64,000 bases of DNA from Pseudomonadota bacterium (GTDB lineage Bacteria > Pseudomonadota > Gammaproteobacteria > Steroidobacterales > Steroidobacteraceae): contig JADIZR010000010.1 in assembly GCA_016704655.1 (NCBI GenBank), positions 62,001 through 126,000 of the forward strand, written 5' to 3'. The notes under the pieces were generated by a model. The model was not told where the DNA came from and did no database searches. It worked only from the letters and a program-made list of their open reading frames with translations. Shown here one piece after another: positions 8,873 through 19,593 of this stretch; positions within the stretch are counted from its first letter, which is position 1; every line of letters starts with the position of its first letter. Position numbers and translations under genes: made by a program.

Positions 8873-9625
8873 TCAACGGGTTCGCGGCAGATCCTTGAAG
8901 TAGGCGTTGCTGATCCGGTACTTCTGCCAGTCGCGGCAGTCGTAGTGCCACCACTCGTCGTCGTTCACGGTGAAGCCTTCCGCCTCCATCGCCGTGCGCA
9001 GCAGGTCGCGCGCCGCGCGTTGTTCGGACATGCCGCCCGCGTAGTCCGGATGCGCGCGCTCCGAGAATTCGTCGTAGCCGCTCGGCATCGATACCTCCAG
9101 GCCAGTCTTCAGGTCGTACAGGCTCAGGTCGATCGCACAGCCCCGGTTGTGACGTGAGCCGGTTGCCGGGTCGGCCACGAAGTTCCGCTTCTCGGCCGGC
9201 GTCGCTTCCCAGAACATCCACGTGACGTACCAGGGCCGGTAGCCGTCGAAGAGCAGCAGTCCGTAGCCGTGCGCCTGCAGGGCACGGTTCGCCCGAACTA
9301 CGGCCTCGGCGGCTGGTCGCTGCAGGAAGACCCGGGCTTCGGGATAAATGGGCGCACGCAGGAAATTGTCGGAGCCTGCGTAACGCACGTCCAGCCGCAG
9401 GCTCGGGTCGAGCGTGACGACTTCCACCAGGTCGGTGTCCAGGAACTCGCCGGTCTCGTCCGGCGGCAGTGCCCGAATCGCATCGGCCCGCAACTGCTCC
9501 AGCTTGCTGACTGGCAAGGCCGGCACCGGATAACGCGACGGGGATTCGGCGCAAGCCGACAGCAGGATTGCCAGCAGCCCGGCAACCAGTGCGGCACGCG
9601 GCCCGTAGAGTACGTGCGGGTTCAT
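8873..9625 (-). CDS. ddpX: D-alanyl-D-alanine dipeptidase, lipoprotein (VanX/DdpX family)
   Basis: A 250-residue M15D-type zinc peptidase. The N terminus is a lipoprotein signal with lipobox LLSAC at about residues 22-26. The zinc site is visible as SRHNRGCAIDL (His and Asp ligands) and DDEWWHYD (catalytic Glu with the third His ligand, E-x-x-W-H). The R-x-D-G-Y-R-P-type block appears as LLFDGYRPW. The enzyme cleaves D-Ala-D-Ala, releasing D-alanine from cell-wall turnover; VanX homologues also take part in glycopeptide resistance, but no vanH or vanA is nearby. The start is ATG 9625 (MNPHVLYGP), chosen because it places the lipobox correctly. It is divergent from the cyclic-nucleotide-binding gene. 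Confidence 0.88.
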   Translation of the reverse strand: MNPHVLYGPRAALVAGLLAILLSACAESPSRYPVPALPVSKLEQLRADAIRALPPDETGEFLDTDLVEVVTLDPSLRLDVRYAGSDNFLRAPIYPEARVFLQRPAAEAVVRANRALQAHGYGLLLFDGYRPWYVTWMFWEATPAEKRNFVADPATGSRHNRGCAIDLSLYDLKTGLEVSMPSGYDEFSERAHPDYAGGMSEQRAARDLLRTAMEAEGFTVNDDEWWHYDCRDWQKYRISNAYFKDLPRTR

Positions 9626-9793
9626 GCCGGGATCCGTTCGTACAGAAAGTTCTGGAGTGCGGTGGCTTGCATAGCTGCGCATTGTCGGGTCGGCGGGCTC
9701 GCTGCGGCAATCTCCACGTCCGTTACTCCCGGTCGCCGTCGCGGGCGTAGAATCGATGCCCGGGCGTACCGTCGTCGTCCGCAGGGGAGCATC

Positions 9794-10270
9794 ATGACCG
9801 AACAGATCCTGGCTGCAGTGCTGAAGCATCCGTTCGTGGCGGGCCTGACGCCTGAACATTGCGCGACGCTCGCGTCGCTGGCCCGGCCCGTCAGCTTTGC
9901 GCAGGGCGACATGATCTTCCGCGAGGGCGACGCAAGACACGAGTTCTTCCTGCTGCTGAACGGGCGCGTGGCGCTCGAGATGATGGCGCAGGGCAAGGCG
10001 CTGCGGGTGCACACGCTCGAGGGCGGCGACGAGCTCGGCTGGTCCTCGGTCATCGTCGGCCGCGGTAAGCTGTTCCAGGCGCGCGCACTCGAGCCGGTCG
10101 AGGCACTGGCTTTCGACGGCTACGCTTTGCTCGAGCGCTGCCGCGCTGATACCGGTTTCGGCTACAAGATCATGCACCGGCTGCTGGGAGTGGTCTCCGA
10201 ACGTCTGCAGGCCGCGCGGTTGCAGGTGCTGGACTCGCACTCCCCGATTGCACGGCGTGCGGGGGCCTGA
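9794..10270 (+). CDS. Cyclic nucleotide-binding domain protein
   Basis: A 158-residue protein consisting almost wholly of one cNMP-binding beta-roll (Crp/cyclic-nucleotide family). Visible are the typical F-x-x-G-D-x-I-F-R-E-G-D entry, F-F-L-L-L-N-G-R-V turn and the following L-E-G-G-D-E-L-G-W-S segment. The C terminus after residue 135 is a helix (LLGVVSERLQAARLQ) with no recognisable helix-turn-helix, so it is probably not a full Crp-type regulator. The ligand may be cAMP or another nucleotide, or it may bind none. It has its own promoter region, shared with ddpX on the other strand. Confidence 0.8.
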   Translation: MTEQILAAVLKHPFVAGLTPEHCATLASLARPVSFAQGDMIFREGDARHEFFLLLNGRVALEMMAQGKALRVHTLEGGDELGWSSVIVGRGKLFQARALEPVEALAFDGYALLERCRADTGFGYKIMHRLLGVVSERLQAARLQVLDSHSPIARRAGA

Positions 10271-10328
10271 GGCTGCTGCTCCGGCGGCGAGGGCGAACGG
10301 CGCGCCGAAGCAGGATGCCCAGCGGCCT

Positions 10329-10781
10329 TCAGCGCGGCGCTGTCGGCCGGTCGCGCGATGGGATGCGGTAGAGCCGGACGGCCAGCACCAGCGCCATCAT
10401 CGCCAGCAGCGCCTGCAGCCACGGCTGCGTGACGACCAGCAGGATCGAGAGGCCGAACGAAACGAGCATCGTCACGATCGCGACGACCTTCGTTCGGTAC
10501 GGCAGGCTGCCGTGCTGATACCACTCCTTGAGCATCGGACCCAGCCAGCGATGGCCCAGCATCCATTCGTGGAAAGGACGATAGGCGCGCGCAAAGCACG
10601 CGGCAGCAAGGATGAACAGCGGCGTCGCCGGCAGCAGCGGCAGCAAAACGCCCGCAATGCCCAGTGTGAACGCGACCGTTCCGGCAACGAAAAAGAACGC
10701 TCGCACCACGGGCGACCCGTGCTCGAGCTGCTCAGGACCGATTCCGCACGTCTCGGCGGACGAAGGTGGGACTTCATTCAC
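10329..10781 (-). CDS. YbaN family inner-membrane protein (DUF454)
   Basis: A 150-residue membrane protein of the YbaN/DUF454 family. It has two strong hydrophobic segments around residues 28-60 (FFFVAGTVAFTLGIAGVLLP, then the LPATPLFILAAACFARA motif typical of the family) and another pair near 95-135. The P-L-L-P-A-T-P-x-F-x-L-A-A-x-C-F-A-R block is the family signature. The function is unknown; members often sit near respiratory or haem genes. The start lies 24 bases downstream of the nuoN stop in the same direction, so it could be the last gene of the complex I transcript. Confidence 0.86.
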   Translation of the reverse strand: MNEVPPSSAETCGIGPEQLEHGSPVVRAFFFVAGTVAFTLGIAGVLLPLLPATPLFILAAACFARAYRPFHEWMLGHRWLGPMLKEWYQHGSLPYRTKVVAIVTMLVSFGLSILLVVTQPWLQALLAMMALVLAVRLYRIPSRDRPTAPR

Positions 10782-10805
10782 ACGCGCGAGCCTACCTGAG
10801 TTCGC

Positions 10806-12191
10806 TCAGAACCGATCGAGCAACCAGCCGGGGAAGAACGCCAGCACGATGGCCGGTGCCAGGCAGAGCAAGCTCGCCGCGAGCGCCAGGCGCCGCGGAT
10901 GTCCGGCAGGCTGGTCCGCGGTCGCCGTGTTCATGAACATGTACTGGATGACACGCAGGTAGAAATAAATGCCGAGGTAGCTCGCCACGAGGCCGAGTAC
11001 GGCGTATCCCGTGTAACCCGCCGCCAGCACGTTGCGGAATACCAGGAACTTGGCGACGAAGCCGGGCAGGGGCGGCAGGCCGGCGAGAGAGAGCATCGAG
11101 ATTGCCAGCATGATCGCGGCGAACGGCCTGCGCTGGTACAGGCCCTGCAGCGACTCGAGCCGATCGCTGCGTTCGTCGTCGGTGCCGCGCGGCAGCACGG
11201 TGAATGCCAGCACGTTCATGATCCCGTACACGACGACATAGAAGATGACCGCCTGCGCGCGGCCTGGACCCGCGCCGAGCAGCGCAAAGAACAGGTAGCC
11301 CGCGTGCGCGATCGACGAATACGCGATCATGCGGCGGAAACTCGTCTGGCGGATGGCGGCCACGTTGCCCCAGATCATCGAGACCAGTGGCAGGACGGCG
11401 AGCACGTCGACGAGCGGGCGTGTCACCGGCGCCGTTTCGAACAATCGCAGCGCCGCAAACAGCACGCCCGCCTTGATGATCGTGGCCATGAAGGCCGTCA
11501 CCGGCACGCTGGCCCCTTCATAGGCATCCGGCGCCCAGCCGTGGAACGGCACGATGGCCGCCTTGAGGAACAGCGAGGCCACCACCAGCACGACGCCCGC
11601 GATGGGCAGGGTGTCGGACGAACCCAGCGCAGCAGCGAAAACGGCGGTCGACATCGAGCCGCTCCAGCCGTACAGCAGCGCGACACCCATCAGGAATGTC
11701 GCGGTGGCCGTGCCGCCCAGCACCAGGTACTTGAGCGCCGCCTCGGCACTGTCGGCTCGCAGCTGGGCCAGCAGCACGAGCGCGTACACCGGCATCGACA
11801 TCAGTTCGAGGCCGAGGAACAGCGTGGGCAGGCTGTCCGAGGAAACGAGCAGGCACGCGCCGTACAGCGAGGCGAGCAGCAGTACGTAGTACCGCGTCTC
11901 GGCGAAGTCATCGCGCGAGATCAGCACGACCGGCAGCGCGAGCGCGATCAGCGCGAACTTGGCAAGCGACGCGTCCGGACCGACGGAGAAATGGCCGCTG
12001 AAAGGCGCTCCAGTGTAACTCTCCACGTGCAGCGTGAGCGCTGCGGCAGCGGCTGCGGCCAGCGCCAGGAAGGCGACGACGAAGCCGTCGCGCGGCCTGC
12101 CGCGCAGGACTTCCAGCGTGAGCAGGATGACCATTCCGGCAAGCAGCAGGTGCTCGGGCAGCATCGCCTTGGCGACTTCGCTCCAGTTCAT
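10806..12191 (-). CDS. nuoN: NADH-quinone oxidoreductase subunit N
   Basis: A 461-residue antiporter-like membrane subunit of complex I, the last gene of the nuo operon. About 14 membrane helices are apparent. Conserved charged residues of the proton channel are recognisable, including the glutamate in LELMSMPVYAL and the lysine in LKAAIVPFHGWAPDAYEG. The start ATG at 12191 overlaps the nuoM stop (ATGA), indicating coupled translation. The length is normal for the family. Confidence 0.96.
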   Translation of the reverse strand: MNWSEVAKAMLPEHLLLAGMVILLTLEVLRGRPRDGFVVAFLALAAAAAAALTLHVESYTGAPFSGHFSVGPDASLAKFALIALALPVVLISRDDFAETRYYVLLLASLYGACLLVSSDSLPTLFLGLELMSMPVYALVLLAQLRADSAEAALKYLVLGGTATATFLMGVALLYGWSGSMSTAVFAAALGSSDTLPIAGVVLVVASLFLKAAIVPFHGWAPDAYEGASVPVTAFMATIIKAGVLFAALRLFETAPVTRPLVDVLAVLPLVSMIWGNVAAIRQTSFRRMIAYSSIAHAGYLFFALLGAGPGRAQAVIFYVVVYGIMNVLAFTVLPRGTDDERSDRLESLQGLYQRRPFAAIMLAISMLSLAGLPPLPGFVAKFLVFRNVLAAGYTGYAVLGLVASYLGIYFYLRVIQYMFMNTATADQPAGHPRRLALAASLLCLAPAIVLAFFPGWLLDRF

Positions 12192-13729
12192 CGCGTGCTC
12201 CCGAGGTGGATCGTCTCGCCGGCGACGAGTTGCTGGAACTCCCGTGCGGCCAGTTCCGTCTTGGCGAGCGGCTCGCCCGGGAACAGGCCGATGGCGAAGA
12301 TCGCGGCGACGATCGCGACGAGGATGGCGGTTTCACGCGCGTTCAGGTCCGTGAGCGGCGCATGGGGTGCGCGGGCTTCGCCGAACAGGATGCGCTGGGC
12401 GAGCCAGAGCATGTAGAGCGCGCCGAGCACCACGCCCGATACGGCGATCACCGCAAGTATCAGCGGCAAGTCGTTGCCCGCGAGGTGCGCAGGCCACGCC
12501 GCATTGAATGCTCCGAGCAACGCCATGAACTCGCCGGCGAAACCGCTCGTGGTTGGCAGTCCGATCGAGGCCAGCGTGAGGATCGTGAAGAACACCGAGA
12601 ACACCGGCAGCATCTTGGCGAGGCCGCCGTAATCGGCAACGGCCCGCGAATGCGTGCGCTCGTAGATCATGCCGACCATGAGGAACAGCCCGCCTGCGAC
12701 CAGGCCGTGGCTCACCATCTGCAGGATGGCGCCCTGGATGCCGATGAGGTCGAGACTCGCGAGTCCCAGCATGACGTAGCCGAGGTGGCTGATCGACGAG
12801 TAGGCGATGATCTTCTTGATGTCGCTCTGTACCAGCGCGAGGCATGCGCCGTAGACGATGCTGATCACGGCGAGGGTCATGATCACCGGCATCATGGCCC
12901 GCGCGGCCTCCGGGAACAGCGGGAAGCCGAGCTTCATGAAGCCGTACGTGCCCATCTTCAGCAGCACGCCCGCCAGGATGACCGAGCCGCCCGTAGGCGC
13001 CTCGACGTGCGCGTCCGGCAGCCAGGTGTGCAGCGGGAACATCGGCACCTTGATCGCGAACGACAGCGCGAACGCGGACAGCAGCCAGAGCTGCGTGTTC
13101 AGCGGCAGCTGCGAGCCGCTCAGGTGGCGCAGGTCGAACGTCATGTAGCCGGACGAACCATGCGTGTAGAGCACGAGGTAGATCAGCGCGGCCAGCATCA
13201 GGATGCTGCCGAATGCGGTATAGAGGACGAACTTCAGCGTGGCGTAGATGCGGCGCTCGCCGCCCCAGAGCCCGATGATCAGGAACATCGGGATCAGCAT
13301 CGCTTCCCAGAAGACGTAGAACAGGAAGAGGTCCTGCGCGAGGAACGTGCCCAGCATTGCGAACTGGATGAAGAGCACCATCACGTGGAACAGCTTCACG
13401 TCCTTGTGTACGGCACTCCACGCGCCCGCGACGACGAGCGGACCGAGGAAGGCCGTTAGGGACACCAGCAGCACGTTCAGGCCGTCGAGGCCGATGCGAT
13501 AGCCAACGCCCCAGTCGCGGATCCACGGCACGTCGGTGGCGAACTGCAGGCCGGCCACCGTGCCATCGAAGCGCTGGTACAGGATTGCGGCAATGAAGAA
13601 CTGCAGCACCATGCAGCTGAAGGTGACGCTGCGCACTAGGGAGTCGCGCCCTCTGGGCAGCAACGTAACAGCCACCATGCCGAGCGCCGGCAGCCACAGC
13701 AACCAATTGAGCCAGGTCGCCTCACCCAT
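12188..13729 (-). CDS. nuoM: NADH-quinone oxidoreductase subunit M
   Basis: A 513-residue antiporter-like proton-pumping subunit of complex I. Typical segments are FVFWEAMLIPMFLIIGLWGG, with the channel glutamate, and KVPMFPLHTWLPDAHVEAPT, with the lysine and the broken-helix H-T-W-L-P-D-A-H motif. About 14 membrane helices are present. It overlaps nuoL by 8 bases and nuoN by 4. Nothing unusual is seen. Confidence 0.97.
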   Translation of the reverse strand: MGEATWLNWLLWLPALGMVAVTLLPRGRDSLVRSVTFSCMVLQFFIAAILYQRFDGTVAGLQFATDVPWIRDWGVGYRIGLDGLNVLLVSLTAFLGPLVVAGAWSAVHKDVKLFHVMVLFIQFAMLGTFLAQDLFLFYVFWEAMLIPMFLIIGLWGGERRIYATLKFVLYTAFGSILMLAALIYLVLYTHGSSGYMTFDLRHLSGSQLPLNTQLWLLSAFALSFAIKVPMFPLHTWLPDAHVEAPTGGSVILAGVLLKMGTYGFMKLGFPLFPEAARAMMPVIMTLAVISIVYGACLALVQSDIKKIIAYSSISHLGYVMLGLASLDLIGIQGAILQMVSHGLVAGGLFLMVGMIYERTHSRAVADYGGLAKMLPVFSVFFTILTLASIGLPTTSGFAGEFMALLGAFNAAWPAHLAGNDLPLILAVIAVSGVVLGALYMLWLAQRILFGEARAPHAPLTDLNARETAILVAIVAAIFAIGLFPGEPLAKTELAAREFQQLVAGETIHLGSTR

Positions 13730-15602
13730 GACGCCACACCCACACGAGGCAGCCGACTACGCCGACGACGGCCATTGCCACGTACCACTGCAACTGACCT
13801 GTCTGGACGCGGCTCAACCGGCCGGAGGCGCGGCGCGTGAGCGCCGCCAGGCCGTGCAGCGAACCGTCGATCAGGAGCCGGTCGCCGAGGCCCAGGAACA
13901 CACGATCGGAAATCCAGTGCAGCGGCCGGTAGAGAACGGCCTCGAACAATTCGTCGATGTAGTACTTGCCGCCCAGGACCCGGTGCAGGCGCGGGAATCG
14001 GGCCGCCAGCGCCTCGCCGCGGGCGAGGCCGCGGCGATACATGAAAGTCGCCGCTGCGAGTCCCAGCAGTGCCACCGCCACCGCCACGAACACGAACGTG
14101 TGCTCGTAGTGCTCGAGCGATTCCAACACCGCCGGCATCGGCAGCAGCGGTTCGAGGAAGTGCGGCAGTTCGAAGAATCCGCCGATCGCGGACAGCACGG
14201 CGAGGACGATCAGTACGCCCGTCATCGAGAGCGGCGATTCGTGCACGTGGTGCTCGGTGTCGTGGCTCATGCGCGAGGGCGTCAGGAACGTGAGCCAGAG
14301 CAGCCGGAACATGTAGAACGAGGTCATCAGCGAGGTGGCCGACCCCAGCACCCACAGGATGGGCGAACCGCCGTGCTCGCTGGCCAGGGCGAACCAGAGG
14401 ATCTCGTCCTTGGAGAAGAATCCGGCCAGCGGCGGGATGCCGGCAATCGCCGCTGTAGCGATGGCGAAAGTGAAGAATGTGACCGGTATCTTCCGCCACA
14501 GGCCACCCATCTTGCGGATGTCCTGCTCGCCGCCGAGCGCGTGGATCACGCTGCCGGCGCCGAGGAAGAGGCAGGCCTTGAAGAACGCGTGGGTGTAGAC
14601 GTGGAACACCGCCACACCGTAGGCGCCGACGCCCAGCGCGAGGAACATCAGGCCAAGCTGCGACACGGTCGAGTAGGCCAGTACCTTCTTGATGTCCGTC
14701 TGGACCAGCGCGATGGTCGCCGCAAAGAATGCGGTCAGCACACCGATGACCGCGACGACCTGCGACGCCTCGGGCGCGTGCTCGTAGATGCCGTGCAGGC
14801 GCGCGACCAGGTATACGCCGGCAGTCACCATCGTTGCCGCATGGATCAGCGCCGAGACCGGCGTGGGGCCAGCCATCGCGTCCGGCAACCAGACGTGCAA
14901 CGGGATCTGCGCCGACTTGCCCGTGGCGCCGATGAAGAGCAGCACGCCGACGAGGCTCGCGGAGACGGCCGGCGCGACCGGCGCGGCAAATGCGGCGTTG
15001 ATCTCGTCCATGTTCACGGTGCCAAGCGCCCAGTACAGCAGGAACAGGCCGAGCAGGAAGCCGGCGTCGCCGACGCGGTTCGTGATGAAGGCCTTCTTGC
15101 CGGCGGCCGCCTTGGCCGGATCCTCGAACCAGAAGCCGATCAGGAGGTACGAAGCGAGGCCGACGCCTTCCCAGCCGACGAAGCAGACCAGCAGCGAGCG
15201 GCCCAGCACCAGCGTGAGCATGAAGAACAGGAACAGGTTCAGGTACGCGAAGTAACGCGCGTAGCTCGGGTCGTCCTTCATGTAGCCGGTCGAATAGACG
15301 TGGATCAGCGAGCCGACACCGGTGATGATCAGCGTCATGACCGCGGTCAGGCGGTCGAAGTAGAACGCGACGTCGAACCCTTGCGCGCCGAAGCTCGCCC
15401 AGCGATAGGCTACTTCGAGCAGTGCCGCGTCGGGTCCCGCCGCCTGCAGCAGCAGGACCGCTTTGACCGTCGCGAGAAATGCGAGGACCGGCAGGCCGCA
15501 ACCGACGACCGAGACGAATGTGCGGCCCAGGCGGCGACCGAGCAGGCCGTTCAGCAGGAAGCCCGCGAGCGGCAGCAGTACGATGACGGTGAGCAGGTTC
15601 AT
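13722..15602 (-). CDS. nuoL: NADH-quinone oxidoreductase subunit L
   Basis: A 626-residue largest antiporter-like subunit of complex I, including the long lateral helix at its C terminus. Visible family blocks are FVGWEGVGLASYLLIGFW and SAQIPLHVWLPDAMAGPTPV, each with the conserved charged residue of the proton path. The start is ATG 15602 (MNLLTVIVLL), 10 bases after the nuoK stop; the open frame extends upstream into nuoK without homology. The length is normal. Confidence 0.97.
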   Translation of the reverse strand: MNLLTVIVLLPLAGFLLNGLLGRRLGRTFVSVVGCGLPVLAFLATVKAVLLLQAAGPDAALLEVAYRWASFGAQGFDVAFYFDRLTAVMTLIITGVGSLIHVYSTGYMKDDPSYARYFAYLNLFLFFMLTLVLGRSLLVCFVGWEGVGLASYLLIGFWFEDPAKAAAGKKAFITNRVGDAGFLLGLFLLYWALGTVNMDEINAAFAAPVAPAVSASLVGVLLFIGATGKSAQIPLHVWLPDAMAGPTPVSALIHAATMVTAGVYLVARLHGIYEHAPEASQVVAVIGVLTAFFAATIALVQTDIKKVLAYSTVSQLGLMFLALGVGAYGVAVFHVYTHAFFKACLFLGAGSVIHALGGEQDIRKMGGLWRKIPVTFFTFAIATAAIAGIPPLAGFFSKDEILWFALASEHGGSPILWVLGSATSLMTSFYMFRLLWLTFLTPSRMSHDTEHHVHESPLSMTGVLIVLAVLSAIGGFFELPHFLEPLLPMPAVLESLEHYEHTFVFVAVAVALLGLAAATFMYRRGLARGEALAARFPRLHRVLGGKYYIDELFEAVLYRPLHWISDRVFLGLGDRLLIDGSLHGLAALTRRASGRLSRVQTGQLQWYVAMAVVGVVGCLVWVWRHG

Positions 15603-15612
15603 CGGGTGCGCA

Positions 15613-15915
15613 TCATCCTTGCAGGCGATCGTAGCCCTCGACATCGAGGGAGCTTCGTTGCCGCGACAGCTGCAGCACGATCGGGATCGCAATCGCGATC
15701 TCCGCGGCCGCCACGACGAAGATCAGGAACACCAGCACGGCCCCCGACAGGGTCGCGGTCTCGAGCGAGAAAGTGACCAGCGCCAGGATGACTGCGTTGA
15801 GCATCAGTTCCATGCACATCAGCATGACGAGCGCGTTGCGCCGCACCATCACGCCGACGAGACCGAGCGCGAAGAGCACGAAGCTGAGTCCGAGCAGCAG
15901 TTGGGTGTCAGCCAT
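15613..15915 (-). CDS. nuoK: NADH-quinone oxidoreductase subunit K
   Basis: A 100-residue, three-helix membrane subunit of complex I. The family block around the conserved glutamates is visible (LVMLMCMELMLNAVILALV, then FVVAAAEIAIAIPIVLQL). It overlaps the end of nuoJ by 8 bases and lies 10 bases before nuoL. The length matches the usual 100-101 residues. Confidence 0.96.
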   Translation of the reverse strand: MADTQLLLGLSFVLFALGLVGVMVRRNALVMLMCMELMLNAVILALVTFSLETATLSGAVLVFLIFVVAAAEIAIAIPIVLQLSRQRSSLDVEGYDRLQG

Positions 15916-16423
15916 CCGACCGCCTCCCGCTCCTGATGATCGCGATCGCCGCGACGACCGCCGCGACCAGCAGCACGCTGGTCAGCTCGAAATGCAACCA
16001 GTACTCGCGCAGGAACTCGACCGAGAACGGCTGCACGAGGTAGGACGGCGCCGCGCCCGCGCCGGGCTGGATGACGGGGGCGCCGAGCCTTATCGCAGAG
16101 ATGCCGAGCGCCCCGGCGAGCAGGGCGCCGAGCACGACGCCGGGCAGCAGCATGCGGCTGTAGCGGCGCACGAACGAAGGGTCGCGCACGTCGAGCAGCA
16201 TGATCACGTAGACCATGAAGACCATGACCGCGCCGACGTAGATCAGGACCTGGAAGACTGCCACCACGTGCACGCCCAGCATCGCGTAGATGCCCGCGAG
16301 CGACAACATGCAGCTGATCAGGGCGAGCGCAACACGCATCGGATGCCTTGCGACCAGCATCAGCACGCCGCCGAGCAGCGCGCACGCGCCGAAGAAGTAC
16401 ACCAGCAGCTGGTCGATGGTCAT
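15908..16423 (-). CDS. nuoJ: NADH-quinone oxidoreductase subunit J
   Basis: A 171-residue, five-helix membrane subunit of complex I. The conserved third helix, which carries the pi-bulge and links the quinone site to the pumps, is seen as VFQVLIYVGAVMVFMVYVIM. The start ATG 16423 overlaps the nuoI stop (ATGA). A longer open frame upstream in the same phase is the shadow of nuoI. The length is at the short end but normal. Confidence 0.95.
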   Translation of the reverse strand: MTIDQLLVYFFGACALLGGVLMLVARHPMRVALALISCMLSLAGIYAMLGVHVVAVFQVLIYVGAVMVFMVYVIMLLDVRDPSFVRRYSRMLLPGVVLGALLAGALGISAIRLGAPVIQPGAGAAPSYLVQPFSVEFLREYWLHFELTSVLLVAAVVAAIAIIRSGRRSDG

Positions 16424-17010
16424 GCGTCGGGACTCCTGCCGGGCTCCGCCACCGTCCTGACAGGGTAGGGCTTGGCGACGTCGGCGTGCGGCTGCCAGTT
16501 GAGCAGTTCTTCCTTGCCGAGCCACATGCGATCGCGGTCGAAACCCGGCAGGTCCGGTGTTTCCTTGACCATGCGGATGGCGTCCTCCGGGCAGGCCTCG
16601 ACGCAGAACCCGCAGAACACGCAGCGTGAGTAATCGATCTCGAAGCGCGAGGGGTACTTCGGGTGGGCGGGATCGTCCGGGTCGAACGCGGCGTCGATCT
16701 CGATCACCTGCGCGGGGCAGACCGTCGCGCACATGTTGCAGGCGACGCATTGCGGTCGGCCGTCGGGGCGCTGCGTCAGGATGTGCTTGCCGCGATTGCC
16801 GGCCGCGTAGTCGGCGCGGATTTCCTCGGGGTAATACGCCGTGAGCGCGCCCTTGCGCCCGGTCATCCACTTGCCCATGTTGCGCAGGAACACGCCTCCG
16901 GTGATCGCGAGGCCGCGCGCGACCTCGAGCAGGTAGGAGCGCTCCCACCAGCCCATCGTGGGCTCGTTCCAGTATTGCCTGCGCACGTGCGGTTTGCGGG
17001 GCGTGGTCAT
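16420..17010 (-). CDS. nuoI: NADH-quinone oxidoreductase subunit I
   Basis: A 196-residue peripheral subunit carrying two [4Fe-4S] clusters (N6a and N6b). Both ligand sets are complete: Cys88/91/94/98 (CVACNMCATVCP) and Cys130/133/136/140 (CVFCGFCVEACP). The N-terminal amphipathic helix that anchors it to the membrane is at about residues 20-50. The protein is slightly longer than the E. coli one at both ends. It begins 13 bases after the nuoH stop. Confidence 0.97.
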   Translation of the reverse strand: MTTPRKPHVRRQYWNEPTMGWWERSYLLEVARGLAITGGVFLRNMGKWMTGRKGALTAYYPEEIRADYAAGNRGKHILTQRPDGRPQCVACNMCATVCPAQVIEIDAAFDPDDPAHPKYPSRFEIDYSRCVFCGFCVEACPEDAIRMVKETPDLPGFDRDRMWLGKEELLNWQPHADVAKPYPVRTVAEPGRSPDA

Positions 17011-17023
17011 GTCGTTGCGCGCC

Positions 17024-18162
17024 TCATGCCTGCTGCGCCCACAGCGCGACCGCCGTCACGACGAGGTTGGCAATCGCCAGCGGCAGCAGGAACTTCCATG
17101 CGAAGCGCAGCAGCTGGTCCCAGCGGAAGCGCGGCAGAGTCCACCGCACGAGGATCTGGAAGCTGCAGAGCAGGAAGACCTTGCCGAGGAAGGTCAGCAA
17201 CTGCAGCACGACGACCCAGCCGTGACTGAGTGGCACGGCGTGGCCGCCCGGGAAGACGAAGCCGGTGTCGTTCATCCACGGCAGGTTGTAGCCGCCAAAG
17301 AACAACGTGACGAACAGCGCGCCGATGACCGCGATCTCGATGAACTCGGAGAGCATGAAGACGCCCTGCTTCATCGCGCTGTATTCGGTGAAGTAGCCCG
17401 AGATAAGTTCCGACTCGGCCTCGGGCAGGTCGAACGGAATGCGCTTGTTCTCGGCGATGCCGGCGATCAGGAACAGCACCGCGGCGAAGGGCTGGTAGAC
17501 GATGCCCCAGGCCGGCAGGAAGCCGAGCACGGTCCCCGACTGCCGCTCGACGATGGTGCCGAGGTTGACGGTGCCGAAGATCAGCACGATGCCGAGCACA
17601 GTGAGGCCCATCACCAGCTCGTACGAAATCAGTTGCGAGCCCGCGCGCAGTGCGCCGAGCAGCGAGAACTTGTTGGCCGACGACCAGCCGGCGAGCATCG
17701 CGCCGATGATCGTGATGCCGCTGAAGGCAAAGACGATGAGGATGCCAGCGTCGATCGGCGCGATCTGCATCGGGTAAGTGCGGCCGCCGAACCATTCGGC
17801 CAGGCTCGGGAACAGCCGGCCCGGATCGAGCGTGCCGCCAAACGGCACGACGGCGAAGACCAGCAGCACCGGCACGATGGCGAGCCACGGGCCGAGCGCG
17901 TAGGCGAGCTTGTCGTAGGCGAGGGGCTTGAAGTCCTCCTTCAGCAGCAGCTTGAGGCCGTCGGCCATGCCGTGGAACAGTCCGAGCCAGATCAGCTTGA
18001 CCTGCGTGAACGGGATGCGGACGTAGGCGCGGTTGGCGCCGATGCGGTCCGACATGATTGCGGCCTGCTTGCGCTCGACCCAGGTCAGGATCGCGCCGAA
18101 CGTCAGCAGGACCGCCAGTGCGTAGGCGATGTAGACCAGGCTGATGGCAAAGTCCGGGGCGG

Positions 18163-18166
<4 letters not shown>
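17024..18166 (-). CDS. nuoH: NADH-quinone oxidoreductase subunit H
   Basis: A 380-residue membrane subunit forming part of the quinone chamber. Family blocks seen are LTWVERKQAAIMSDRIGANR, the long acidic loop with PFDLPEAESELISGYFTEYS, and the C-terminal LVRWTLPRFRWDQLL. The start is a GTG at 18166 that overlaps the nuoG stop as GTGA; the frame runs on upstream inside nuoG without homology. The length is slightly above the E. coli one (about 325), because of extra residues between the conserved helices. Confidence 0.97.

Positions 18167-19574
<1,408 letters not shown>

Positions 19575-19593
<19 letters not shown>

Noticed and set aside
8873..9625. Vancomycin-resistance locus
   Set aside because: Only a VanX-type dipeptidase is present; there is no vanH, vanA or two-component system, so a cell-wall recycling role is likelier.
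13536..15776. A 746-codon open frame on the plus strand
   Set aside because: It lies antisense to nuoL and nuoK, is rich in Arg/His/Asp/Gln with no domain or membrane signal, and is a product of high GC third-position bias. Similar antisense frames at 85-1437, 5702-7237, 10899-12416 and 18169-19683 were dropped for the same reason.
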